A stretch of DNA of 64,000 bases from Oceanospirillum linum (lineage in GTDB: Bacteria; Pseudomonadota; Gammaproteobacteria; Pseudomonadales; Halomonadaceae), in NCBI RefSeq assembly GCF_001995095.2, contig NZ_MTSD02000001.1, positions 310,001 to 374,000 of the forward strand, given 5' to 3'. Position 1 is the first letter of the stretch. Every line of letters begins with the position of its first letter. The notes under the pieces were generated by a model. The model did not search any database. It saw only the letters and a program-made list of their open reading frames with translations, and was not told the origin of the DNA. The translations under genes were made by a program, and so were the position numbers. This document shows positions 8,898 to 17,921 of the stretch, one piece after another.

Positions 8898-8956
8898 TAA
8901 CAACACCCGCCACGCTTCTTGTCAGAAATGACTAGCGCAAATAGGCGGGTTTTTTT
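8898..8956 (+). ncRNA. Candidate structured small RNA upstream of Abi_2 gene, ending in an intrinsic terminator
   Basis: Three nested helices can be drawn directly: P1 ACCCGCC (8905-8911) with GGCGGGT (8944-8950); P2 CGCT (8913-8916) with AGCG (8934-8937); P3 GTCA (8921-8924) with TGAC (8929-8932), capped by a GAAA tetraloop. A run of seven T (8950-8956) follows P1, so P1 doubles as an intrinsic terminator. With the promoter just upstream the transcript would be about 59 nt. The arrangement promoter, short structured RNA, terminator, Abi_2 gene resembles RNA-antitoxin or RNA-cofactor loci. It could be only the terminator of xthA, but the private promoter and GNRA-capped internal stem argue for more. 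Function is inferred, not shown. Confidence 0.55.
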
Positions 8957-8976
8957 GCTTATGGAATGAGTCTTAA

Positions 8977-9960
8977 ATGAGTCAGTCGAGCCAATTCAAG
9001 AAAAAATACACCAAAAAAACAGAAAAAATCGACATACTCACACAAAAGCTACAGTCGAGAGGGTTAACAATTAATAACCGCAAGACAGCATTAAATGCTT
9101 TAACTTTTATAGGCTATTTTAGATTAAGAGGGTACTTCTATCCCTACTACCATAAAACAACAGAACGCAAACCTAAGCCAATCGAGCCTAAAACATTTAA
9201 AGCTGGGACAACCTTCGACGATATAATCGCACTGTACGAATTTGACAGGCAATTCCGCTTACTAATCTTGGAAGAAATTCAAAAAGTTGAAATCGGCTTG
9301 AGAACAGCTTTATCAGAGCACATGGCTGAAAAATATGGCCCTCACTGGTTCATGAATCTCTCTATACTTTCAAGTGATTTCGACTATGAAGGTTTTTTCA
9401 AGAGAATTAAAGATGCGAAAGAAGTTTTTATCAAGCACTACGAAGAAACTTATTCTTTCCCCAAACACCCGCCTTCATGGATGATAACGGAGGTTCTTAC
9501 ATTCGGTACTTGGTCCAAAGCCTACAGCGAACTTCAAAGTTCAGATCAGAAGCACATTGCCAAAAAGTTTGGAGTTAACTCAATTGATGTAATGACATCA
9601 TGGTTCCACAGTTTAACTCACCTCAGAAACCTTTGCGCTCACCACAACAGGGTCTGGAACCGAGATATGCATGTTTTTATTCCTAAAGATACAGACTTTC
9701 TGAAAGAACACATGAAGCAAAAAAATACCATATATAGCAGGTTGTGTATTTTGAAATACCTTTCAGATCAAATCGATATCTCTGATAACTTCCTCGGTAG
9801 ATTACAAAAGCTTTTTTTGAATGCTCCAGCCATCATCAACAGCAAGACAATGGGGTTCATTGATAACTGGGAAAAAACAGCCCTTTGGAGGCCAACACCG
9901 GTACTTGCGAGCCAAAAAGTAAGGCTCCTTCTGGCGGAAAAGAGGCGCGGTAGAAGCTAA
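8977..9960 (+). CDS. Abi_2 (AbiD/AbiF) family abortive-infection protein
   Basis: A 327-residue protein of the Abi_2 family, named after lactococcal phage-abortive-infection proteins AbiD and AbiF. Typical features are IGYFRLRGYFYPYY near residue 45, LYEFDRQFR (87-94), EKYGPHW (118-124) and the C-terminal RNLCAHHNRVWN, which contains an RX4-H HEPN-type motif (R217, H222) expected of an RNase. Base composition is clearly lower in GC than both neighbours, suggesting horizontal gain. It is preceded by a private promoter, a structured RNA and a terminator. After LWRP (about 303-306) there is a basic tail of about 21 residues that looks unlike the rest and may have been acquired at the insertion boundary. 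Confidence 0.85.
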   Translation: MSQSSQFKKKYTKKTEKIDILTQKLQSRGLTINNRKTALNALTFIGYFRLRGYFYPYYHKTTERKPKPIEPKTFKAGTTFDDIIALYEFDRQFRLLILEEIQKVEIGLRTALSEHMAEKYGPHWFMNLSILSSDFDYEGFFKRIKDAKEVFIKHYEETYSFPKHPPSWMITEVLTFGTWSKAYSELQSSDQKHIAKKFGVNSIDVMTSWFHSLTHLRNLCAHHNRVWNRDMHVFIPKDTDFLKEHMKQKNTIYSRLCILKYLSDQIDISDNFLGRLQKLFLNAPAIINSKTMGFIDNWEKTALWRPTPVLASQKVRLLLAEKRRGRS

Positions 9961-9999
9961 AAAACGCCCCGCAGGCTTAGAGCCTACGGGGCGCTTTGT
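9961..9999. terminator. Bidirectional terminator between abi and etfA
   Basis: CGCCCCG (9965-9971) pairs with CGGGGCG (9987-9993), and inside it AGGCT (9973-9977) pairs with AGCCT (9981-9985) around TAG. On the minus strand the stem is followed by six T, an excellent terminator for etfBA; on the plus strand it is followed by CTTTGTG, weaker, for the abi gene. Confidence 0.85.
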
Positions 10000-10077
10000 G
10001 TTCTGACTTCCCGTAAAGATGTTGGGAAGCCTGCGATTGAACACATAGCTATCAGGTAGCTATTAAGTAAGCCGTAT

Positions 10078-11004
10078 TTACAGCTTACCTTCCAGCTCAG
10101 GCAGAGCGGTGAACAGATCACCCACCAGACCATAGTCTGCTACCTGGAAGATCGGAGCTTCTTCATCTTTGTTGATGGCAACGATCACTTTAGAGTCTTT
10201 CATGCCAGCCAGATGCTGAATCGCACCGGAGATGCCCACCGCGATATACAGCTCAGGAGCCACAATCTTACCGGTCTGGCCAACCTGCATATCGTTCGGT
10301 ACAAAGCCCGCATCAACCGCTGCACGTGATGCACCAACCGCTGCACCCAGCTTGTCAGCAACCTTGTTCAGCAGCTCGAAGTTCTCACCGTTGCCCATAC
10401 CGCGACCACCGGAGATCACCACCTTAGCAGCGGTCAGTTCAGGACGATCAGATTTCGCCAACTCTTCACCAACAAAGGCAGACTTGCCAGCGTCCTGGGT
10501 ATTGTCCAGAGCTTCAACGGCAGCAGATCCGTCAGCAGTTACGGCATCAAAACCTGTGCCACGAACAGTGATGACCTTGATCGCATCTTCAGACTGAACC
10601 GTAGCAATCGCGTTGCCCGCGTAGATAGGACGCTTGAAGGTATCCGCAGATTCAACCGCAATGATGTCAGAGATCTGAGCAACATCCAGCAGTGCAGCAA
10701 CGCGCGGCATAATATTTTTACCGTTAGACGTTGCAGGAGCCAGAATGTGAGAGAAGTCTTTACCAAGATCAGCAACCAGCAGGGATACATTCTCAGCTAA
10801 CATATGCTCATAAGCAGCGTTATCAGCAACAATAACTTTTGCAACACCGCCCAGTTTTGCTGCTTCTTCAGCAGCTGCAGCGCAATTACTACCCGCAACC
10901 AGTACCGTGATATCACCGCCGATCTGCTGTGCTGCTGCAACTGTGTTTGCAGTGGCACCAATCAGAGCGGCATTGCTGTGATCAGCTACGACTAAAATAC
11001 TCAT
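10078..11004 (-). CDS. etfA: Electron transfer flavoprotein, alpha subunit
   Basis: A 308-residue ETF alpha subunit. It carries FAD and, with the beta subunit, passes electrons from acyl-CoA and other dehydrogenases to ETF-quinone oxidoreductase. The C-terminal FAD-binding half shows SGGRGMG, the [10 protein letters not shown] loop, [23 protein letters not shown] and [14 protein letters not shown]. The start lies 2 nt after the etfB stop, so the two are one operon. The receiving quinone oxidoreductase is encoded divergently at 12241. A strong terminator follows. Confidence 0.95.
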   Translation of the reverse strand: MSILVVADHSNAALIGATANTVAAAQQIGGDITVLVAGSNCAAAAEEAAKLGGVAKVIVADNAAYEHMLAENVSLLVADLGKDFSHILAPATSNGKNIMPRVAALLDVAQISDIIAVESADTFKRPIYAGNAIATVQSEDAIKVITVRGTGFDAVTADGSAAVEALDNTQDAGKSAFVGEELAKSDRPELTAAKVVISGGRGMGNGENFELLNKVADKLGAAVGASRAAVDAGFVPNDMQVGQTGKIVAPELYIAVGISGAIQHLAGMKDSKVIVAINKDEEAPIFQVADYGLVGDLFTALPELEGKL

Positions 11005-11006
11005 GA

Positions 11007-11756
11007 TCAGATCACCTTCGCTTCGTTTTTCAGTTTTTCTACCAGCTCGTCTACGCTACCCACTTTAATGCCAGCGCTGCGTTCTGCAGGCGGCTCAACT
11101 TTCAGGGTCTTCACTTTAGACGCCACATCAACACCCAGATCAGCAGGGTTTTTAACATCCAGCGGCTTACGCTTCGCTTTCATGATGTTTGGCAAAGACG
11201 CATAGCGCGGCTCATTCAGACGCAGATCTGTGGTCACGATAGCTGGCAGGTTCAATGCAACCGTTTGCAGGCCGCCATCAATTTCACGGGTTACGTTAAC
11301 TTTTTCGCCATCAACAGCAACCTCAGAAGCAAACGTGCCCTGTGGCATACCGGTCAGCGCACCCAGCATCTGACCGGTCTGATTGTTATCAGAATCGATA
11401 GACTGTTTACCCAGAATCACCAGACCCGGCTGCTCTTCCTCAACCAGCTTAGCCAGAAGTTTGGCAACACCCAGAGAGTCTACTTTTTCTTCAGTCTCAA
11501 CCTGGATTGCACGATCTGCACCCAGCGCCAGAGCCGTACGCAACTGCTCCTGAGCGGTTTTAGGGCCAACAGATACAACAACGATCTCTGTTGCGATACC
11601 TTTCTCTTTCAGACGAACCGCTTCTTCCACTGCAATCTCGCAGAACGGATTCATCGCCATTTTAACATTGGTCAGATCAACGTCAGAGTTGTCCGCTTTA
11701 ACACGAATTTTGACGTTGTAGTCAATGACTCGTTTGACAGCAACTAATACCTTCAT
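11007..11756 (-). CDS. etfB: Electron transfer flavoprotein, beta subunit
   Basis: A 249-residue ETF beta subunit, starting at the ATG at 11756, which gives the canonical [14 protein letters not shown] and has GAGGAA four bases upstream; a longer frame to 11858 lacks such support. The AMP-binding signature is visible as [18 protein letters not shown]. The heterodimer with EtfA works in the cytoplasm on fatty-acid and amino-acid oxidation. It is first in the etfBA operon and shares a 484-nt regulatory region with divergent etfD, containing two similar operators. Confidence 0.95.
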   Translation of the reverse strand: MKVLVAVKRVIDYNVKIRVKADNSDVDLTNVKMAMNPFCEIAVEEAVRLKEKGIATEIVVVSVGPKTAQEQLRTALALGADRAIQVETEEKVDSLGVAKLLAKLVEEEQPGLVILGKQSIDSDNNQTGQMLGALTGMPQGTFASEVAVDGEKVNVTREIDGGLQTVALNLPAIVTTDLRLNEPRYASLPNIMKAKRKPLDVKNPADLGVDVASKVKTLKVEPPAERSAGIKVGSVDELVEKLKNEAKVI

Positions 11757-11910
11757 AAATTCCTCGTTCTTTGTTCTTACATAACTTAACGTGACGAGCT
11801 TTAGCTGGCAGGCGCTCTGAAATAAGCTATAAATCCTGCCACATTCTTTTGGCAACACAGCTCAGCACACGGAGGGTTGCAATTAATAGCTATGCTACCG
11901 GAATTCGTTT

Positions 11911-11924
11911 CAAACGAGCGTTTG
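11911..11924. promoter_or_regulatory. PsrA/TetR-type operator, etfB side
   Basis: CAAACGAGCGTTTG is a 14-bp site with perfect 6-bp arms. It fits the CAAAC-N4-GTTTG pattern known for the fatty-acid-responsive TetR repressor PsrA of Pseudomonas and relatives, whose targets include beta-oxidation genes. It lies about 155 nt upstream of the etfB start. Confidence 0.5.
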
Positions 11925-12115
11925 CTGCACTCGCAATCCCATAATGACTATTTTTTGGGTTTAGGTCAAATTCCTTTCTAAACTGACGGGTCACAATTTA
12001 GCCGCTATACTTGCTGCACCGCATTAAACACTCGGTTTAATTTATCGACTGTTTTTTCTGCCTTGTCCGGACACCCTGTAATCAGCCTGAGACTTACCTT
12101 CTATTAAAATAAGGG

Positions 12116-12144
12116 TTGACCAGAAGCAAACGTCCGTTTTAAAT
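12116..12144 (+). promoter_or_regulatory. etfD promoter with embedded PsrA-type operator
   Basis: TTGACC (12116-12121) and TTAAAT (12139-12144) are spaced by 17 nt. The spacer contains CAAACGTCCGTTTT (12127-12140), a second copy of the operator seen at 11911, ending at the -10. A repressor bound here would block RNA polymerase directly. Confidence 0.5.
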
Positions 12145-12240
12145 GAGACTATAAAATAATTACATGCGCCTTATCCTAGTTTACTGCGCCCCCCCGGCGC
12201 GCAGATATACAGGCGCACTACGCTGTTTGAGGAGTGTATC

Positions 12241-13893
12241 GTGGAAAGAGAAGCGATGGAGTTCGATGTTGTCATTGTTGGTGCTGGCCCTGCAGGGCTT
12301 TCAGCAGCTATTCGTTTAATGCAACAGGCGAATGATGCCAGCCAGGAGCTTACAGTTTGCGTGGTAGAAAAGGGCTCTGAAGTGGGCGCCCATATTCTGT
12401 CCGGCGCTGTTATCGAGCCTACAGCCTTAAACGAACTGATTCCTGACTGGAAAGAGAAAGAAGCACCGCTCTTAACAGCAGTGACTAAAGATCAGGTCGT
12501 CATGCTGAAGGATCCCAATAGCGCTAAGACTTTCCCGAATGCTATCGTGCCTAAAAATATGCACAATGATGGCAATTATATCGCCTCTTTGGGCAACGTT
12601 TGCCGCTGGCTGGCCACTCAGGCTGAGGCGTTAGGCGTTGAAATTTTCCCGGGCTTTGCTGCGGCTGAACCCCTCATCGAAGATGGCGTCGTTAAAGGTG
12701 TTATCACCGGCGACATGGGTGTTGCGGAAGACGGCAGTGAAAAACCTGGCATGTATATGCCCGGCATGGAGCTTCGCGCTAAATATACCATTTTCTCTGA
12801 AGGTAGCCGTGGCCACTTAGGTAAACAACTGATCAGTCAGTTCAAACTGGATGAGGGTAAAGATGCTCAGCACTACGGCATCGGTATCAAAGAACTTTGG
12901 GATATCGACCCGGCGAAGCATCAACCGGGTCTTGTGGTTCATGGCTCCGGCTGGCCACTGACTGAAAATGGTGCCAGCGGCGGTTTCTTCCTCTATCACG
13001 CGGAAAACAATCAGGTCGTGGTTGGCCTGATTACGGATCTGAACTATGACAATCCGTACCTGAGCCCGTTCGACGAATTCCAGCGTATGAAGCACCACCC
13101 GGAACTGAAGCAACACCTGGAAGGTGGTAAGCGGGTGTCTTACGGAGCCCGCGCCATCACAAAAGGTGGCTACAACTGTCTGCCTAAGATGACCTTCCCG
13201 GGTGGTATTCTGATCGGTTGTGATGCCGGTACGCTGAACTTCTCCAAGATTAAGGGCACACACACTGCGATGAAGTCCGGCATGATCGCAGCGGAAACCA
13301 TTTTCGAAGCGGTGAAAGCAGGCGATGAAGGTGGTCAGGAACTAACGGCGTTCACAACTGCATGGGAACAGTCCTGGGCCTTTAAGGAACTGTATGCGAC
13401 CCGTAACTTCGGTCCTGCAATGCATAAGTTTGGTCCTATGCTGGGTGGTGCCTTCAACTTTATCGATCAGAACCTGTTCAGCATTCCAGTGAACCTGCAT
13501 GACACCCATGAAGATTACGCCATGCTGAAGCCTGCAGCTGATTTTCAGCCAATTGATTATCCGAAACCGGATGGTGTACTGAGTTTCGACAAGCTATCTT
13601 CCGTATTCCTGTCTAACACGAACCACGAAGAAGACCAGCCATGCCACCTGAAGCTGAAAGATGAAACCATACCTCTGCAGGTCAATCTGCCAAAGTGGGC
13701 TGAACCAGCACAACGTTTCTGCCCTGCCGGGGTATATGAAGTTGTAAAAGATGAGGAAACCGGTAATGACCGCTTCCAGATCAACTCACAGAACTGCGTG
13801 CACTGTAAAACCTGTGATATTAAAGACCCATCCCAGAACATCAACTGGGTAACACCGGAAGGTGCTGGTGGTCCGAACTATCCAAATATGTAA
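12241..13893 (+). CDS. etfD: Electron transfer flavoprotein-ubiquinone oxidoreductase
   Basis: A 550-residue membrane-peripheral flavoprotein that moves electrons from reduced ETF to ubiquinone. The N-terminal FAD site is DVVIVGAGPAGLSAA; the C-terminus carries the 4Fe-4S ligands (CPAGVYEV, then CVHCKTCDIKDP) and the conserved end EGAGGPNYPNM. The start is GTG at 12241 with AGGAG upstream, giving the usual MERE...MEFDVVIVG. It is divergent from etfBA, and the shared operators suggest common control, probably by fatty acid availability. A bidirectional terminator follows. Confidence 0.95.
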   Translation: MEREAMEFDVVIVGAGPAGLSAAIRLMQQANDASQELTVCVVEKGSEVGAHILSGAVIEPTALNELIPDWKEKEAPLLTAVTKDQVVMLKDPNSAKTFPNAIVPKNMHNDGNYIASLGNVCRWLATQAEALGVEIFPGFAAAEPLIEDGVVKGVITGDMGVAEDGSEKPGMYMPGMELRAKYTIFSEGSRGHLGKQLISQFKLDEGKDAQHYGIGIKELWDIDPAKHQPGLVVHGSGWPLTENGASGGFFLYHAENNQVVVGLITDLNYDNPYLSPFDEFQRMKHHPELKQHLEGGKRVSYGARAITKGGYNCLPKMTFPGGILIGCDAGTLNFSKIKGTHTAMKSGMIAAETIFEAVKAGDEGGQELTAFTTAWEQSWAFKELYATRNFGPAMHKFGPMLGGAFNFIDQNLFSIPVNLHDTHEDYAMLKPAADFQPIDYPKPDGVLSFDKLSSVFLSNTNHEEDQPCHLKLKDETIPLQVNLPKWAEPAQRFCPAGVYEVVKDEETGNDRFQINSQNCVHCKTCDIKDPSQNINWVTPEGAGGPNYPNM

Positions 13894-13947
13894 CATGGCC
13901 AGGTACATACGAGTGCTATCCGGCAATGGTGGCCCGACCGGATAACA

Positions 13948-13976
13948 AAAGGGGAAAGCAGTGCTTTCCCTTTTTT
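13948..13976. terminator. Bidirectional terminator etfD / acpH
   Basis: GGGAAAGC (13952-13959) and GCTTTCCC (13963-13970) form an 8-bp stem with a 3-nt loop, flanked by A tract on the left and six T on the right. It serves etfD on the plus strand and overlaps the acpH stop on the minus strand. Confidence 0.9.
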
Positions 13977-14583
13977 ATTGGCCGAAACTCTGGCGCAACA
14001 AATTATCCATAAGCAAGGGAAAGGCTTTGCTCAACTCTGATTCAAGTCTTGGGATCTCAATAAACGCTTCAGCCAACTTGTTATCTCGTCGCATCCGCTG
14101 TGACATACCCACCAGCGACCGGCGTATCTGATCTGCCTCGGCATAAGAAGCCAGCCAGTCATTTTTTACCATATAGCGCACCATATGCTGCATAGAATCC
14201 GGCTGTAAATCACGGTATCGAGTCAGAAGCTGATATTGATGGGACGCAAACACCGATAGAGGGAGGTCAGAATAGGCTGCCCATGAGCGGGCCAGATGAT
14301 AATCCCAGGCCATATCCAGAACGATGCCTGCATAACGGCGATACTCTTTAGAAAACTGCTCCCGCAGCTCACGAATAAGAGGCGAATGATCAACAGTATG
14401 GTCAATAAAGCGATGGTAACGGATACCCGCCAGCAATTCCTCTGCAGGAACATCAGGATGCCCCTGGAGTAGAAAATCCGGCACGTTATCTACCGGGCCT
14501 TTGATATGGTCCGCCATCAGATTACCCAAGCGGAAGACCTCTCCCTTCTCACGGGCAAGAAAAGCATGTGCCAGATAATTCAT
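13975..14583 (-). CDS. acpH: Acyl carrier protein phosphodiesterase (AcpH/DUF479)
   Basis: A 202-residue protein with the AcpH signature: MNYLAHAFLA at the start, GNLMADHIKG, RYHRFIDHTVDHSP and MAWDYHLARSW, a set of His/Asp residues of the HD-like metal site. The enzyme removes 4'-phosphopantetheine from holo-ACP. It is separated by 18 nt from the upstream helicase gene on the same strand, so the two probably share a transcript, although no functional link is known. Confidence 0.9.
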   Translation of the reverse strand: MNYLAHAFLAREKGEVFRLGNLMADHIKGPVDNVPDFLLQGHPDVPAEELLAGIRYHRFIDHTVDHSPLIRELREQFSKEYRRYAGIVLDMAWDYHLARSWAAYSDLPLSVFASHQYQLLTRYRDLQPDSMQHMVRYMVKNDWLASYAEADQIRRSLVGMSQRMRRDNKLAEAFIEIPRLESELSKAFPLLMDNLLRQSFGQ

Positions 14584-14601
14584 ATCAATAAGCCTCAGTA
14601 T

Positions 14602-16923
14602 CTAGCCGATAAGGCGTCTGATCGGCGCTTTATCTGCCAACAGCACTTTAGTTCCCTGACCAAAGCGAACCGTGATTCGGGTCTGAGCTCCGGGCTCAAT
14701 ATGAGTTAACTCCCCGCGACCAAACACTTCATGCTCTATCTGATCACCAATTCGATAAAATGAGCTCTGCCCGACTTTAGAAGACAAAGGCTCCTGAGAT
14801 CGTACTGGCTTTGCTTTCTCTGGGGACCGGGCACTCACTTTGACACCCGCAAGACCGCAGGCTGACAGGTATTGCTGAACCAGTCCGACATTCTCCACCC
14901 TAAGTTCTGTATTGTCAGAGGGATTAGACCTGAGCCTGCCAGCAACAAGACGGCTGTCTTCCAGGTTCATCTCCGTGACAAAGCGACTAGGGCGTTTTTT
15001 ACGCTCTTCAGAAAGCCCATGGTCGGTCAATAACCAAAGCGTCTCCCGGGCCCGGGTCATTGCGACGTAGAAAAGACGCCGCTCACTTTCCTCTGCTTTT
15101 TCATCGAAGTCTGCAACGTTCTGATAGCACGGGAAACTCCCCTCTGTCAGGCCCGCGAGCACCACATGGGGCCACTCCAAACCTTTGGCACCATGAACCG
15201 TGGTAATCGTGACGGCATCGCTATGATGATTCTGACTGGCTCCGGATTGCTTCTGCAACTCAATATGATTCAGCAACTGGGAAACATTCATTCTCTGCTG
15301 CCGGATATAGTTAACCAGCGCCTGCAAAGTTTGTTTACGCTCCTGCGCCTGGTCCTTGGTTGCAGCCGCCTTATCAATCAGGTCATAAGCATCGGTATCC
15401 TGAAGCACACGAATCGCCAAAGGCCCAACAGGCTGGTCAGCAGGCTGTCGTTGCAGTTCAAGGAGTAGTTCCAGGCGTTTTTTCAGGCGTTTTGCCGTAT
15501 AGGGCTTCAGATCCATACCTGAAACAATCGAGTCAGGGCTTAAGCCATGATGTTGCACCTGCTGTTGAACCGCCTGCTGCTCACCCTGACTGAGAAACAA
15601 AGGTGGAAAGCTAAGCATCTGTCCAAGCATCTCTGAACCAATCGCGGCATTGGCTTCGCCTGCTGCCAATTGCAGATAGGACAAGAACTGGCTTATCAAT
15701 GGCTGATTAAAAACAAAATGCCCCTGCTGATGCAGACGAAACGGAATCTGCTGCTGCAGAAACACCAACTGAATTGGCATACTTAATGCCCAGCTTCTGA
15801 CCAGAACAGAGATGCTCGCCGCTCCGGATCTCCCCAGTACAGGCTGGATATGACTCACCAGCTGGTTGAGTTCCGGTAAAATCAGAACCTGAGTATCTTC
15901 ATGCTCCGGGGTAGCTAAACAGAGGCCTGCATCCCGGTTTTTGTTACGGCCAATCAGATGGTTGGCGGCCAGAGCCAGCGTCGCCCCATAACGGAATGAG
16001 TAAGACAGCGGATAACTGACCGGTTGCTGAAACTGCAGGGCAAAATCCCGCAGCATAAATTCGGGTCGGGCACCGCGCCATTCGTAGATGCACTGATCAA
16101 CATCACCAACCACCATCACCCGGGCCCGCTCGCCTGCAAGAACACTGAGCAGGAATTGTTGAATGCTGTTGATATCCTGATATTCATCAACAATGACATG
16201 ATCAAGATGATTGCTAATACGCGCCTCCAGCTCCGGCCGGGCCAAAACGGCCATCGCCGGTCGGTAGAGCAGGTCAGAGAAAGTCATGACGCCCTCTCTG
16301 GCCAAAATCTGCTCCAGCTGCTCAAACGCTTCGATGAAATACTTCTGATCATCCGGCAAACCGAGCAACCGGAACTGATCTTTTGGTGTTTCCAGATCAG
16401 CTTTTACACGCTCAACAAACTGCATAAAAGCTTCAAGATGATCCTTATCCAGAGCCTTACGTCGGGTAGCTTGATCCGCACTGGGTAACGCCTGGGTGAT
16501 CCCCTGTCGAACCAGCTTCTCGTAGGGCCAACCCTCCCGCACAAGGCTCCGGGGCTGCAGCACGCCCCAGCGCACAAGACTTTCACAAAGCTTATGACCG
16601 ATTGAGTGAAAAGTTCTGATATCGGGTCTGGGATAATGTACCTGCTGGCGCTGATATTCCCTTTGCAGCTTAGTTTCAAAGTCGACCCGGGCTGAGCGGT
16701 TATACATAAGAACCATTACTCTGCGTGGTTCGTAGCCCTGGGCAAGCAGAAAAAGAACCCGGTGCACCAAGGTTGTCGTTTTACCGGAGCCGGCTACAGC
16801 CATTACCCGGGCATGCTCATTACCGTGATGCACCACACTTTGCTGTTGCGATGTCAGATGCAGAGGTGCAGAAAAAATATTGACCGGTTCAGGCTGTACA
16901 GATTGGGACACAGGATCTCTCAA
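14602..16923 (-). CDS. UvrD/Rep-family ATP-dependent DNA helicase
   Basis: An SF1 helicase of about 770 residues. Motifs in order: Walker A AVAGSGKTT (42-50), motif II DEYQD, motif V TTVHGAKGLEW and motif VI VAMTRARE. The C-terminal 45 residues (DQIEHEVFGRGELTHIEP onward) look like the Tudor-like domain that in PcrA/UvrD contacts RNA polymerase. It is not UvrD, Rep or RecB by overall pattern, but one of the extra UvrD-like helicases found in Pseudomonas-type genomes. The start is uncertain: TTG at 16923 is the longest; GTG at 16911 has GAGAG close by and is equally likely. Confidence 0.88.
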   Translation of the reverse strand: MRDPVSQSVQPEPVNIFSAPLHLTSQQQSVVHHGNEHARVMAVAGSGKTTTLVHRVLFLLAQGYEPRRVMVLMYNRSARVDFETKLQREYQRQQVHYPRPDIRTFHSIGHKLCESLVRWGVLQPRSLVREGWPYEKLVRQGITQALPSADQATRRKALDKDHLEAFMQFVERVKADLETPKDQFRLLGLPDDQKYFIEAFEQLEQILAREGVMTFSDLLYRPAMAVLARPELEARISNHLDHVIVDEYQDINSIQQFLLSVLAGERARVMVVGDVDQCIYEWRGARPEFMLRDFALQFQQPVSYPLSYSFRYGATLALAANHLIGRNKNRDAGLCLATPEHEDTQVLILPELNQLVSHIQPVLGRSGAASISVLVRSWALSMPIQLVFLQQQIPFRLHQQGHFVFNQPLISQFLSYLQLAAGEANAAIGSEMLGQMLSFPPLFLSQGEQQAVQQQVQHHGLSPDSIVSGMDLKPYTAKRLKKRLELLLELQRQPADQPVGPLAIRVLQDTDAYDLIDKAAATKDQAQERKQTLQALVNYIRQQRMNVSQLLNHIELQKQSGASQNHHSDAVTITTVHGAKGLEWPHVVLAGLTEGSFPCYQNVADFDEKAEESERRLFYVAMTRARETLWLLTDHGLSEERKKRPSRFVTEMNLEDSRLVAGRLRSNPSDNTELRVENVGLVQQYLSACGLAGVKVSARSPEKAKPVRSQEPLSSKVGQSSFYRIGDQIEHEVFGRGELTHIEPGAQTRITVRFGQGTKVLLADKAPIRRLIG

Positions 16924-17030
16924 AACTTAACTCTCAGGCTTGAAAGGAGAAGTGCCTGAGTCAGAAAATAGGTATTCCGATAAACTCTGCAGCGGTTCAC
17001 AGGGTTCATCGGGCAAAACACTGCAGAAAA

Positions 17031-17594
17031 CTATTCCGGTAGCTCACCTAATGACCAATAGCGACCACCACTTTTAAGACCAAGATAAGAATTTCCTTCA
17101 GCCTCAAATGGCTCCGCTTCTTCAATCAGCTGATAGAAGAGATTTCTGTGCAGTCGCCCCATAAGACCGGCACGTACATGCAGATAAGGTTCCGGCTCTC
17201 CGGATTCAGAAACCGAGACGCTCAGAGGGTGCTCTTCGTCTAAAAGAACCTCATCGCCCACATTGGTGACAAAACGGAGTTTATTTTCATACGGTTCAAG
17301 CTGCTGAGTAATAATGAAAGGCACATCATCTACCTGAATCCCCACCTTCTCAACAGGCGTCACCAGAAAATAGCGGTCGCCCTCCTGCTTTAAGATAGTA
17401 GAGAACATACGTACCAATGCAGCCCTACCGATTGGCGATCCCATATAAAACCACTGTCCATCTTTAGCGATACGCATGTCGATATCGCCACAAAATTCAG
17501 GGTTCCATTTATCAACCGGAGGAAGGCCTTTTTCCCCACTGTTTTTATCGATGTGCTGAGCCAATTGTGCCGGTGAAAAGCTGCCGGATAACAT
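17031..17594 (-). CDS. DUF1285 domain-containing protein
   Basis: A 187-residue cytoplasmic protein with the DUF1285 pattern: PPVDKWNPEFCGDIDMRI, GSPIGRAALVRMFSTIL, EGDRYFLVTPVEKVGIQVDD and a C-terminal SGGRYWSLGEL. The family is conserved in many proteobacteria, and I know of no defined role. The start ATG at 17594 follows AGGAGAG. It is 107 nt upstream of the helicase gene on the same strand. Confidence 0.85.
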   Translation of the reverse strand: MLSGSFSPAQLAQHIDKNSGEKGLPPVDKWNPEFCGDIDMRIAKDGQWFYMGSPIGRAALVRMFSTILKQEGDRYFLVTPVEKVGIQVDDVPFIITQQLEPYENKLRFVTNVGDEVLLDEEHPLSVSVSESGEPEPYLHVRAGLMGRLHRNLFYQLIEEAEPFEAEGNSYLGLKSGGRYWSLGELPE

Positions 17595-17921
17595 ACCCTC
17601 TCTCCTATGATTTCATAACATTATTTTAACCCAGCGACAGAGAAAATGCTGTGACTAATAAGAGGCCACAGACCTGAATGAAGCTACAGAAAAAGCCATA
17701 ATAAATGAATGGATTAAAACTATAACAAGTCTGCCTGCCAACAGCGTTTTGAAGAGAGGAATAACAGCGCTCTTAATTCACGAAAAAATAAGAAAGTTCT
17801 AATGCAAAAAAACAGATACACACAGCCTGCAGACATAAAAAAAGCAGCCGAAGCTGCTTTTTGACCATCGCAAAAAACAAGCGATGCCAATACGAGGAAG
17901 TCACCTCATATACGTGCTAAA
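17595..17921. other. Intergenic region between DUF1285 and mvaT genes
   Basis: A 327-nt AT-rich stretch. It contains the mvaT terminator (listed separately) and, nearer the DUF1285 gene, presumably that gene's promoter, which I cannot place with confidence. No ORF with a ribosome site was seen. Confidence 0.4.
17834..17862 (-). terminator. Terminator of mvaT-like gene
   Basis: AAAGCAGC and GCTGCTTT pair around a 4-nt loop (CGAA on the plus strand). Read on the minus strand, the stem is followed by seven T, downstream of the MvaT gene. Confidence 0.85.

Larger units (their letters stand above)
11757..12240. promoter_or_regulatory. Divergent regulatory region etfBA / etfD
   Basis: A 484-nt gene-free stretch feeding both operons. 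It holds the two CAAAC-N4-GTTT sites listed separately, a likely etfD promoter (TTGACC 12116-12121, TTAAAT 12139-12144, 17-nt spacing), a possible etfB promoter on the other strand with its -35 (TTGAAA) touching the first operator, and a perfect 10-bp palindrome TGTCCGGACA at 12064-12073. No small ORF or RNA gene was seen. Confidence 0.6.
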
